Of a stretch of DNA of 64,000 bases, positions 22,144 through 32,524 are shown in pieces. Both the position numbers and the translations under genes were made by a program. The notes under the pieces are model-generated. The model had not been told where the DNA came from and did no database searches. It was given only the letters and a program-made list of their open reading frames with translations. Every line of letters begins with the position of its first letter. The first letter of the stretch is position 1. Source of the stretch: Ephemerocybe angulata (lineage: Eukaryota; Basidiomycota; Agaricomycetes; Agaricales; Psathyrellaceae); assembly GCA_013368325.1 (NCBI GenBank), contig JAACJK010000109.1, positions 1,674,001 to 1,738,000 of the forward strand. The letters are read 5' to 3'.

Positions 22144-24318
22144 ATGACATCCACCGGGACAGAAATTGTTGTGGGTGACGTTCAACTGAAGGCCACCCCA
22201 CCTCAAAGCAACACTGCGCCTACCACTGCGAATACAACTGTCGATACGCGATTAACCTTTCCTCGAGACTTCCCGAAGGCCCCGCCCAGCGGAGTTGCCA
22301 TCATCCCGTTCAGCGCGTTCGAGGAACGTGGGATCTGCGACGAGCCTCGTGCAGACGATCCTGAGGAGCTGGAGGTCGACAGACTCGGTATCCCGACCAT
22401 CGCGATGAAGAGCGAACATGCTACGGATAAGTGCAAGACGAGGACTAGGAGGATCAAGAAGGCGAAGGAGGCGAAGATCAAGTATCTGGAAAAGGGCCTT
22501 GCGGTCCCGTGGTGGGTGCAGTGGGAGGACAACGAGTCTATGAGGATCGCGAAGCCGACGAATGCGTGAGTTTATTTTCTCTTTTCTTCTTTGGGAGATT
22601 TGTGGTATGGGTTGTGGAGGGTCGCGTTAACTTTGGTTATGTAGGAGCGACTCGAGGATGTCGAAGTTCTTGAATGCCGCTGCGGATTTCAGGAGTGGTC
22701 GCAAATGGCCAGCGTTGACCAACAGTCAGATCGACCCAACTTACCTGTGGACTATGGTCTGTGTGCCTTTCAATTGCCCTTGAAAAAGTCGTCTGAACTT
22801 AATTTTAGATGAGAGTCTTCATGGGTATCGAAGGCATCGCGAAGAAGAACGATCGTCCTTCCAGAAAGAAGGTTTTCAAGACAGCTGAACCTACTACCTT
22901 TTCAGAGGACGAAGACGACGACAGCGACAGCGACATCGATATGGACGAGGACGACTTCAGTGACGGCGAAGACGCGATGCCTGCGGACGGTCGGAGGGAG
23001 AAGAAAGCAATCCACTTCATGAACGACCCAGAGAAGATGACGAGGATTTTCTTGTCCTCCTATGTCCGAGCGAAGGGTATTATTTGGTGAGAAGCGTTTA
23101 CCAAGTTCTTGGTTCCAGATGATTCTAATAAAACCATGGATGTCAATGAGCAGGTCGAAGATCAATTTGGAACAGACTCCACGGCTCATGCAGTTCTGGC
23201 TCCAGTTTCTCCTGCGCAGTCGCACGTTGCCGCGCTCAGATGTTGGTCTCCGTGCTGCCATCGAAGTGTGCAAGCAGGCCCTACTCGAATTGCCTCTGAC
23301 CAGCGAACTCTCCTCGTCGCTTCCGGATGAGCTGAGCCAGGGGTTCCATCAATGCTGGGGAAGTAAGGCCGAGGTCTTCCGCCCCCTCGGCGATTCTGAT
23401 CCTGATTGGCTGATTCAACTCAAAGAGAACAATGAAAATGTCGCGGCTGCGAATGAACGGGCTCAGATTCAGGCCGCTAGCGAGGCCAAACCGGCCCCTG
23501 AGTCAAGGCAGGTTGAGGAGAAGAAGGAGGCGGAGGAGGACGGCGGAGTAGCCGATGCTGGTTGGGGCTCTACCAACAACACAGAGGGCCAATGGAACTC
23601 CAGTTCAAACTGGGGAAACGCACCAGATTCCGGAGGCTGGGGCCAAGCCGATGGTTGGAACTCAGAGTCCCTCGAACAAGCTGCTTTGGAAGACCAGGCC
23701 ACTAATCAGTGGATGACTGCCCCAGAAGCTCTCCCCAGCGTCATGAGATTCCTCGGGCCCACCGTTCTGCCCCTCACACACACCACTGGCATTGTAGAGC
23801 AATCCCTGCGGAGGATCACCGACCTCATCCCCATCCCGACGAACATCCCTCCGAAGGCGGCTGTCTCGGACGAGCCTTATGTGGCCGACCCCGCGGGCGT
23901 CGAAGCTGACCTCGAGAGGAAGTTCCCCAAGATGGTTCTGAGCCCCTGGCTTAACTGGGACGGAGGCGAGGAGCCGGCTTACAGCAACCCCACGATCCTC
24001 AGTACTTCTCAAGGCCTCGTTGTCGAGCCACCCTACAAGGTTAAGACTGAAGATGCGGAATCCACCGCTACACCCAAACCTCACGACCCTGGGAACGATC
24101 CGATTACTGTCTTGGTCGACCCTCTGGTGTTTGAGAAGCTTGTCAAGGGCGTGTGCCTCGCGGCGACTTGGGTGCAGATTGTGCGACAGCCTGTTGAAGC
24201 TGGGAGCGCGGCGCCAAAGAAGAAGAAGAAGGGGAAGAAGAAGGGACCTGCTAACTTTTGGTACCTGGAAGCAGTTGCGGGGGTATATCCGAGTTACTGG
24301 ACGCCGAAGTCGTCGTAA
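22144..24318 (+). CDS. Arb1-like protein (possible Argonaute siRNA chaperone subunit)
   Basis: Starts at ATG 22144 (MTSTGTEIVVGDVQLKATPP). Introns at about 22566-22644, 22756-22808 and 23089-23153 join KYLEKGLAVPWWVQWED, DPTYLWTMMRVFMGIEGI, an acidic run, EKMTRIFLSSYVRAKGIIWS, then RLMQFWLQFLLRSRTLPRSD, LRAAIEVCKQALLELPLTSE and LSSSLPDELSQGFHQCWGSK. The C-terminal half has Trp/Gly/Asn-rich low complexity and a Lys-rich stretch near the end (PKKKKKGKKKG). The FLLRSxTLPxxDxxLxAAxEVCxxAxxELP...LPxxL block resembles the Arb1 family, whose S. pombe member loads and restrains Ago1 with Arb2. The assignment rests on that block from memory and needs a profile search; an Argonaute gene at 58-62 kb is consistent with it. 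Confidence 0.55.
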
Positions 24319-24706
24319 AACTGATTCACTCTCTCTGTGGGATGGAAGGAATTTCGTTTTTGATGCCCATATTTGACAATCATTCACAACTTGTATTATT
24401 ACTATTATACATCTGCTGTTCGGTGACGCCGCCATTTTCTGCCTGAATTGCCAAGTGTCGACTCCGCTTAAGCCTCTGCCTGTCCCGCTCTTGCTTCCTC
24501 TTTCTCACAACAAGGAGGAACGCTGAGGGTCGGGCGCTTATCAGCCTCCTGTGGCCGGACGGCGGGCCGCAATTTCTGTCTCCGCTTGAACATCATCCGA
24601 ACAATTCATGGGACGAAGGACGTCGGCGTGTTTGACAACGAACACCACCCAGGCATATCAAAGAAAGTCTACCTCTGGCTCACGGGCTCTCATTTGAAGG
24701 GTAGGC
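24319..24706. other. Intergenic / promoter of the cyclophilin gene
   Basis: Contains the 3' flank of the Arb1-like gene and the 5' flank of the PPIL4-type gene. GGGCGCTTAT at 24532-24541 is a near copy of the TTAAGCGCCC motif seen upstream of other genes here. No coding sequence seen. Confidence 0.45.
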
Positions 24707-26289
24707 ATGTCCGTACTCTTCGAAACATCGCTCGGGGACATTGTCATTGATCTAGAGACGGAAGCTTGTCCAAAGACATGCGAGAACTTTCTCAAGTTGT
24801 GTAAGGTGTACTACTATAACCTGAATGCTTTCTTCAACGGTGAGCTCTCTCAATTATCGATATACGTCACAGAGGCTAAAGGCGGAACAGTCTCGAAAGA
24901 CTTCCTGGCCCAGGCGGGTGACCCAACGGCAACCGGTACGGGTGGGGAGTCAATCTGGTCATACCTTGCCTCCCAGAACGGCTCTGGCACCCCTGTTCCT
25001 CGATACTTCCCCCCAGAAATCAACCCGAGGATGAAGCATACGCAGCGCGGGACTGTTTCTATGGCCGTCGCTCCTGCATTGGAAGGAAACAAGGGTGGAT
25101 GTGGAAGCCAGTTCTTCATCACACTCGGGGACAATATCGACTACCTCGATGGGAAGCACGCTGTGTTTGGGCACGTTGTGGAGGGCTTGGAGACGCTGGA
25201 CAAGCTGAATGAGGTGTTTGTGGATCAGGAGAGCCGGCCGTTCAAGGATGTGCGGATAAGGCATGTTATCGTTCTCGGTGCGTGTGCTTCCCCGTCGTCA
25301 GAAGGACGCCTATTAACCTCAACGTTTGGCGGTTGCAGATGACCCTTTCCCTGACCCCCCTGGACTTATTGTCCCTCCCTCATCCCCCACGCGTCCACCC
25401 GACAACTCCACTCGCATTGCGGAAGATGAAGACCCGTTGGCCACCATGCCTGAGGAAGACGAAGAAAGGATCCGGAGAGAGAAAGCCGCGGCTGCATCGG
25501 CCCTTACCCTTGAAATGGTCGGCGATCTCCCTTTCGCCAACGTCCGTCCACCTGAGAATGTTCTCTTCGTGTGCAAACTCAATCCAGCCACGCGCGACGA
25601 AGACTTGGAACTCATTTTCTCTCGCTTTGGGACGATTATGAGTTGTCAGGTCATCAGGGACAAGAAAACTGGGGATTCGTTACAATACGCGTTCATCGAG
25701 TTTGACAAGAGGGAGGAAGCTGAACAGGTTAGAGTTATTTGTTGGCAGTTTCACTCTTGAATGTCCTTCTGATAGGCTTTCTAGGCTTATTTCAAGATGC
25801 AGAATGTGCTTGTCGACGATCGCCGTATATGGGTTGATTTGTGGGTGTATCCTCACTGTGTTCCGGGCTTGTTAGCTTACTGCGTGTTCCAGCTCGCAAT
25901 CTGTGGCGAAGTCTAACGGAATATGGTCAAACGACATTCTCAAACCGAAGACGTTCGGTGCTCGTGGCTTTGGTGGGCGCGACGACTTGGTACAAACCCG
26001 CAGATATAGGGGAGACGATGACCACGGACGAGGGCCCAAGAACGACTATGGCATGGTGTTTGATGTGCCAGGACGCTCAGAACGCCACAGCTCGAGAAAA
26101 CGCAGCCGGAGCCGCGATCGAGACGGAGGGCATAGTTCTACTCGCCGTAAGAGATCGCGATCGCGATCTCCAGCACAACACGGCGACCGTTCTCGTGGGA
26201 AGGACTACGACAGGCATCGCGAAAAGGAAAGGAGGAGAAGCAGGAGCCGGGAGAGGGAGAGGTACTCGAGCAAGGGAGGCAGGTATTGA
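24707..26289 (+). CDS. PPIL4-type cyclophilin with RRM (peptidyl-prolyl isomerase)
   Basis: From ATG 24707 ([20 protein letters not shown]). The cyclophilin domain (about residues 1-175) is split by a candidate intron at 24840-24872. It shows [78 protein letters not shown]. After an acidic linker an RRM follows ([57 protein letters not shown]). The tail is Arg/Ser/Asp-rich ([24 protein letters not shown]) and ends at 26289. This layout matches PPIL4/CYP6-type nuclear cyclophilins associated with transcription and splicing. The candidate first intron is only 33 nt, divisible by three and free of stops, so it could instead be translated. Confidence 0.88.
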
Positions 26290-26573
26290 AATGCCGCAGT
26301 CAGTGTAGGAAACTGTAGGGCTCCGGTTTAGCGGTGTTTGCCCCAGTGGCTTGAATCAGACCTCGACGTAACTGTCCATCCGGTGTTGCGAACTGTGCCT
26401 AAACCCTTTTCGGAATGCTACCCTCCGCCGGCGTCACGTTGGAATGCTTGTACGGCCTTGATCAGTGGATGTCCAAGCTCACTCGCATACCACCCGCTTA
26501 ATGGTGTGGTAAACGGCAGTGCGTGCCTAATTGAGGTGCGTATAAGACAGTGGACCGGGTTTCAGTTTCTGCA

Positions 26574-27461
26574 ATGATGTCTTGCTCCTCCTCCACTACC
26601 TCCTCAAGCTATGAGTTCGACTCGCCAGATGCTGATGTTATCCTGGTATCTAGCGATGCAGTTTCTCCATCCCAGTTCCACGTACATCGGTGCATCCTAG
26701 CCGTCGCCTCCCCTTTCTTCAGAGACATGTTCAGCCTACCGCAGGACCCCTCCTCTTCATGCTCAGACAAGTTGCCAACGATCCCAGTGTCAGAGTCGCG
26801 AGACGTATTGGACCCCCTATTGCGCTTCGTCTACCCAATCCCGGATCCTATCCTCGTCTCGCTGGACGAGCTCGACAAGGTCCTCGCCGCAGCCGTCAAG
26901 TACGAATTCGACGCGACCATCAGGGCTCTCCGCGGCTTTCTGATCTCGCCTGCATTCTTGCACACCTCGCCTGTTAGGGTGTACTCCATCGCTTGCCGGT
27001 ACGGGCTGATGGATGAGGCAAAGATCGCCTCGCGGTACACGCTGGGCACGGATCTGTTGCAGCTCGAGGGCGTGGCGGCGGAGGAGCTGAAGAATATGGT
27101 GGCTTGGGACTTCAATCGGCTGTTGATGCTGCATAAAGGACGTTCGGAGGCTGCGCTGGCGTTCATACGGACGGTTGAGGCGGAGGAGGGTCTGTGTGGG
27201 GGCGGGGTTGTGAAGTGTGTGCAGTGCAATGGGTCGATGTTTACGGCGCAGGGTTCGCCGAAATGGTGGATTGAATGGGAGAAAAGGGCGGAGAAGGAGT
27301 TGAAGATTAGGCCGACGACGGAGGTGATATTTGGGTTAGAATTCTTATATGGGGCCGCGAGGAGTGCGGGGTGTATAAGGTGCACTGGGAGTGTTGTTGA
27401 GTCTTGGAAGGTTCTTGCGGATTTGAAGGAGGCTATTGATTCTCTGCCTTCGACGATATGA
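26574..27461 (+). CDS. BTB/POZ domain protein
   Basis: Single-exon frame; ATG at 26574 or the adjacent ATG at 26577 (MSCSSSTTSSSYEFDSPDAD). The BTB domain occupies roughly residues 15-125: DVILVSSDAVSPSQFHVHRC, ILAVASPFFRDMFSLPQ, then LDPLLRFVYPIPDP and LDELDKVLAAAVKYEFDATI. The second half has Cys pairs (VKCVQCNGSMF, AGCIRCTGSVV) but no named domain. Many Agaricomycetes carry expanded sets of such BTB proteins; partners and role are unknown. TATAAGAC lies 33 bp upstream of the first ATG, close for a TATA box. Confidence 0.85.
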   Translation: MMSCSSSTTSSSYEFDSPDADVILVSSDAVSPSQFHVHRCILAVASPFFRDMFSLPQDPSSSCSDKLPTIPVSESRDVLDPLLRFVYPIPDPILVSLDELDKVLAAAVKYEFDATIRALRGFLISPAFLHTSPVRVYSIACRYGLMDEAKIASRYTLGTDLLQLEGVAAEELKNMVAWDFNRLLMLHKGRSEAALAFIRTVEAEEGLCGGGVVKCVQCNGSMFTAQGSPKWWIEWEKRAEKELKIRPTTEVIFGLEFLYGAARSAGCIRCTGSVVESWKVLADLKEAIDSLPSTI

Positions 27462-27719
27462 TATGATATGATACGATACATCTCTAATATTTCAAGATGG
27501 GCTTCTATCCTTCTATCGATCTTCCTCCTCCTCCTTCTTCCCCTCCTTTATATTTCGGCTAGATAAGATGGTACTTGTAGAAGCTGGACAGTCTTGTGGT
27601 GACTGTGATGTAATGTTTGATGGCGCTAATTAATAGGGGCGCGCTTTCATGATCCTTCCGCGGCAAGACGCGCATGAGCATGGATTGGAAACCCTAAAAT
27701 GAAGGGCGGCTTCCGAACA

Positions 27720-27726
27720 TATATAG
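27720..27726 (+). promoter_or_regulatory. TATA-like box of the P5C dehydrogenase gene
   Basis: TATATAG lies 59 bp before the ATG at 27779, the same spacing as the TATA-like boxes before the two tandem MYND genes. Inferred from sequence and spacing only. Confidence 0.45.
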
Positions 27727-27778
27727 CTAGACTTTCCTGGTTATCGTAAAGATATCTATCTCTCCCACTACGACAACC

Positions 27779-29889
27779 ATGAGCACTCCTCAGCTCGCAT
27801 CATTCAAAGCGCCAGCGATCGACAATGAGCCCATGGTATGTTAGCATTCTTGTACCCCTGTACAAGCTCTGAGCTGAAAGTGGGATGAACAGAGAGGATA
27901 TGGGATCGGGTCTCCCGAGAGAGCAGGGTTGCAGGCTGCACTCCTGGAGATGGAGCAGCAGCTCCCTTTCGAGGTCCCATGCATCGTCAATGGGGAAGAG
28001 GCAAGCCTCCTTCACCTCTAATCGCCCATAATCGCTTACCAACTTGTCGATCCACCTGTGATCGCCCTTAGATCCGGACTGGCAAGCTAGCGAAGCAGCC
28101 CTTGCCCCACGACCACGCCAACCATCTCTGCACATACCACGAAGCTGATGAGGCCACCGTCGCCGCCGCGATCGAGGGCGCGCTCGCCGCGAAGGCGGGG
28201 TGGGAGAGCATGCCCTGGAACGACCGCGCTGCTATCTTCCTCAAGGCCGCGGATCTCGTGAGCGGGAAGTACAGGTATAAGCTGTTGGCTGCGACGATCT
28301 TGGGGCAGGGGAAGAACGTGTGGCAGGCGGAGATCGATGCTGCTGCTGAGGTGCGCAATAGTGAGCCGAATATGTGGACCCATTTACTGAGTATCGTGCA
28401 TAGCTGGCGGATTTCTTCAGGTTTGGGGTGAAGTTTGTGGAGGAGTTGTATTCGCAGCAGCCATCGAAGAATGCTGCAGGGACGTGGAAGTAAGTCATTC
28501 GCGCCCCTGTACGGGAGGTACCGAACTAATGAGCTTGCAACGGCGGGTAGTCGCTCGGAGTACCGCGCTCTGGAAGGATTCGTCCTCGCAGTTTCACCTT
28601 TCAACTTCACTGCCATTGGTGGGAACCTCCCAGGGACACCTGCCCTGGTCGGGAACGTCGTCGTCTGGAAGCCCTCCCCGGCGGCTACGTACTCCAACTA
28701 CCTCGTTCACAAGATCCTGGTCGAGGCTGGGGTTCCGGCTGGTGTCATCCAGTTCGTCCCGGGTCCTCCTGCAGAGGTCGTCGCTCAGGCTATTGCGCAT
28801 CGCGAGTTCGCTGCACTCCACTTTACGGGGAGCACCTTCATCTTCAAGAAGCTGTGGAAGGATATTGCGAGCAACTTGGATGTCTACAGGGGTTACCCTC
28901 GGATTGTGGGAGAGACCGGTGGGAAGAACTTCCACTTGGTGCATAAGAGTGCGGAGGTGAGGAATGCGGTGATTCAGACCGTGCGAGGGGCGTTTGAGTA
29001 TCAAGGTATGTCTTGATCTCCCTCCAGGTTCAGGAGTGATTCTAATTTATTCTTTCAGGCCAGAAGTGTTCTGCGTTGTCGAGGCTGTATGTTTCCAAGT
29101 CGCTTTGGGAGAATGGGTTCAAGCACCAGCTCCTCGAGGAGGTCGCCAAGATCAAGGTTGGACCTCCTCAGGATTGGAGCAACTTCATGGGTCCCGTTAT
29201 GTGTGTCCATCTACATTCACTGGAAACTTTCCCAATCTAACACAACCTTCCTAGTGGTCGCCCTGCATACGACAAGATTCTCGACTATGTCAAGAAGGCG
29301 AAGGATGCTGGAGGTGAAGTCCTCATTGGTGGGACCGGCGACGATTCGAAAGGATATTTCATCCAACCCACTGTCATCGAGACGAAGGATCCTAAATCCA
29401 TCACTATGGTCGAGGAGATCTTCGGGCCCGTTTTGACTGTAGGTTTCTTTCACTTGTGTCATGTACCTTCACAGTGCCCTGATTATACCTCTCTCATGCA
29501 GGTATACGTCTACAATGACGAAGATTTGGACCAGACGCTCGAATTAATCGATACCACGACCGACTACGCACTCACTGGCTCAATGTATGTGCTGTTGAAG
29601 CTCACTGTATCCCATCACCATATTCTGACAATCCTCTAGCTTTTCAGCAGACCGCAACATCCTTATCAAGGCGACCAACCGCCTCCGTAACGCCGCTGGC
29701 AACGTTTACTACAACGAGAAATGCACAGGCGCCGTCGTCGGCCAGCAGCCTTTCGGCGGGGCACGTGGAAGTGGAACGAACGACAAGGCTGGGAGCATCA
29801 GCATCTTCTACCGCTTCGTCAGCGCGAGGAGCATCAAGGAAAGCTTCGTGGGATTGGATGAGTTCCATTATCCTTCGAACTTGGTATAA
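27779..29889 (+). CDS. PUT2: Delta-1-pyrroline-5-carboxylate dehydrogenase, mitochondrial
   Basis: Starts at ATG 27779 (MSTPQLASFKAPAIDNEPM); the first intron begins at 27836. Oxidises glutamate semialdehyde/P5C to glutamate with NAD+, the second step of proline breakdown. Spliced exons give RGYGIGSPERAGLQAALLEM, LEGFVLAVSPFNFTAIGGNL, PALVGNVVVWKPSPAATYSN and FAALHFTGSTFIFKKLW. The catalytic Glu lies in RIVGETGGKNFHLVHKSA and the catalytic Cys in EYQGQKCSALSRLYVS. Then EEIFGPVLTVYVYND and NEKCTGAVVGQQPFGGARGS follow, ending KESFVGLDEFHYPSNLV. About seven short introns. All ALDH4-type motifs are present, so the enzyme should be active; mitochondrial location is inferred from the family. Confidence 0.93.
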
Positions 29890-30398
29890 GGGAGTTGGTG
29901 TTGCTGTCCTCTAGAATATGAACGATTGTCAAAAGTAGATAAGTGAAGCTGCGCATCCCACTGCACCTCGTAGCAGACCGGAATGATTGCACAGTACCTA
30001 GGCACGAAGTCCAAGCCACCTGTCCGCCAAATACCCTCCCTTAGCAACTGAACGAGCGGCCCGGGGCCGGGCGCTTAAATGACGCACCGCCATGGCAGAG
30101 CCCAGCAGAGCCGCACGTCCACGCGTCCCGCATAAGACCTAACCCAGGGCTTGACTGGTACTTATTACGGCACATGAGCGCATGAAAACACAGCATCACC
30201 TCTGGCGTACACCGCTCAACGTTCACTGTCAAGATTTCTTGTAGCATCGTTATAGCAATGATGGAACCGATTGTCGGCGGAGGCCTCCTGTTCAAAGGAT
30301 GACGTCCTCTTATCCTGATTTCATAGTCCTATATTACAGGATGGATGTACCTGGAAAGGTCCAAAGCTCAACACCCTATCTACCCACCCTGGTCAACA
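29890..30398. other. Intergenic
   Basis: 3' flank of the P5C dehydrogenase gene and 5' flank of the next. GGGCGCTTAA at 30069-30078 is the reverse complement of the recurring TTAAGCGCCC motif. No gene seen. Confidence 0.5.
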
Positions 30399-31875
30399 AT
30401 GGCATTCAACCTCACGACACCTGGGATTCAGTTTAGCATCTCGACGTCTGGCGGCGTACTGCGATTCGGGAACGCAACGGCTGGAGGACTGGCGAGTCTT
30501 GGGGGTGCCGGCGACAATGTACACGACTTCTCTCAGGTATGCACCCTGTTTGCCACAATAACATGAAAAACATGGACTAAATACCATTACTATATCTCTA
30601 GTTTATCTTTCGTGCCACTAGCATCGCCAATGCTTTTAGCATTGAGAATTGGGGGACTGGCACATACGTGTCTGCTGAGAGTGCGCCGAGCTCGGGTCCC
30701 CTGGTCAGGTTGACGTCGTCGAACCAGTCGACAACGTGGTTCTTTCGTCCGAATAACTTGGGTGCTAGTTTCAAGTCAGTTATCCCGATATATCTGGAAG
30801 AAAGAGATCTCAGGCTGACCTGTATTCTTGCTTTGGTGCCGCCTGTAGTATATGCAGAGACCAGGCGTGCTCTCTGCTGTGGGCACCATACTCAGATGTG
30901 GGAGGTGCTGTCGACTCTAACGCTGTACGTTCACCGCAATCTCTGGAGGAAGATTATAGAGCTTAAAGGAACCATAGATCGCGTTGACACCTGCAACTGG
31001 GGCAGCATACGAACAGTGGAGTATTACTGCAGTGGCGAACGCAACAACCCGTCCGATATCTTCGAATACCACAAACACATCCTCGACAATCACCCTAACG
31101 CCAACCTCTGAGCCGTCCCAAACTTCATCAACCTCCGACTCAACCTCCTCAACATACGCGGACGCGCCTTCTTCAACAGACGGGCCAGCGTCAAACCTCA
31201 GGCTCGTGCAATCCTGCTATCCTTGCGGCCGATCCAACTGCACCTTCACGCCCTCCACCTCCACGAACGTCAGCGACGCCCCGACCACCATTACTGAGAC
31301 GTTCTCTATCCTCATCGGCCAGCCCGTCGCAAATTGCAACCCCAACTCGCAGGAAACGACTAAAACAACGCTTGGGGGCACATATGAGCTCGAACAGACC
31401 TACAGCGTTGCACAGACATGGGGAGTTGGGTTAGGCTTGCTCGGCCCGAGTGCCAGTACGAGTGTCACTGTGACGAGGAGTAGATCTGAGCGGATGGTGC
31501 AAACGCAGGAGACGGAGGTTGGAATACGACCAGGCCAGATCGGGGCGCTTGTAGCGAACATCACGTATACGGCGACGCTGGGGAATATGAGGGTGGGGGT
31601 GAATAAGACGTGAGTTTTTACTTGAACTTACGTGTGTTTGTGAAGGACTTGACTTACTAATGCGTGCTCTTGTCAGATACTTGCCGTTCATTGCCTATCA
31701 GCCGGAGAGGGTTCTGGGTTACTCGGTTGTCTATACTGACTGTGGGTCAAAGTTTCAGGCGCTTACGCTTCCAAAATCGGACTGCACGTACTCGGCTGGT
31801 GTGAGCTTGCGTGCCATCTCACATTTTTTCTATGCCTCGATGGTCTTTTCAAGCTTACTCATTCTCTTTAACTGA
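30399..31875 (+). CDS. Unrecognised beta-rich protein; possible lectin-like N-terminal domain
   Basis: ATG at 30399 (MAFNLTTPGIQFSIS). Exons at 30399-30536, 30602-30774, about 30847-30927, about 31005-31610 and from about 31678 join in frame at GT-AG sites. The first 150 residues are beta-rich, with FSIENWGTGTYVSAES, STTWFFRP, ACSLLWAPYS and YEQWSITAVAN spaced like lobes of a ricin-B-type trefoil. A Ser/Thr-rich linker leads to a second beta-rich region (LRLVQSCYPCGRSNCTF, YELEQTYSVAQTWGVG, GIRPGQIGALVANITYTATL). That two-part layout recalls fungal lectins fused to a pore-forming-type domain, but I see no diagnostic motif. It lacks an obvious signal peptide. The 3' end is uncertain: a further donor follows SDCTYSAG. 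Confidence 0.5.
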
Positions 31876-32524
31876 ACTGCACTTTTTGGACAAGAACTGT
31901 ATCACCTTCCTAGAACTCTCTGGTCTAGACTTTGGACACTCTGGATTTCATGTACTCCAATTCTGTATATCATACTACTGCATTCAGCTCTACATACACG
32001 CATGAAAGCCTGCCAGTGTTCTTTGAGTGATCTCGCCGACAAAAATCTGAGCGCTCGAGTTAAGCGCGCAAAATAGGGGCATTTATCGCAATTGATAGCA
32101 TCAAGCGCACGGACCCTTGTGGGCCTCGTGGTTCTTGGGCGAAAATTATGGCTTCCTCTCCTTGTCACTATGGCGAACTCCTAGCGCAGAAGGTGGTGTG
32201 GATCCCAATTCCTGACGGACTAAGAAGCTGTGGCCAAGAAGCTGTACTACACATTCAGATTTACTAAATCATTTACAGCGCCTCGCCGTTTCTGACCCTT
32301 TTTGGACCAGAAGTAGCAGAGCATTTTCGCGATTAACGTTATGGGAACACTGCATTGGCGCCTCTTCCAGGCAAACTCAATGGGTGAGAGTTGTGGGTGT
32401 TCGTCAGACTGACACTGCATGTCCTGGAAGCAGTGGGCTTTGACCTTCCTCCTGAACGATAGATACCTTCCTCAAGTTCAAGACGGTCCCCCAGGATAGG
32501 CGTTGAGCGAAGCGCAAGGCAGAC
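31876..32524. other. Intergenic
   Basis: No coding sequence supported on either strand. GTTAAGCGCGCAAA near 32060 resembles the TTAAGCGCCC motif with a mismatch. The distal part is the promoter of the membrane-protein gene at 32525. Confidence 0.5.

Noticed and set aside
23662..24435. Minus-strand 257-codon frame opposite the Arb1-like gene
   Set aside because: No recognisable domain, overlaps a sense exon completely.
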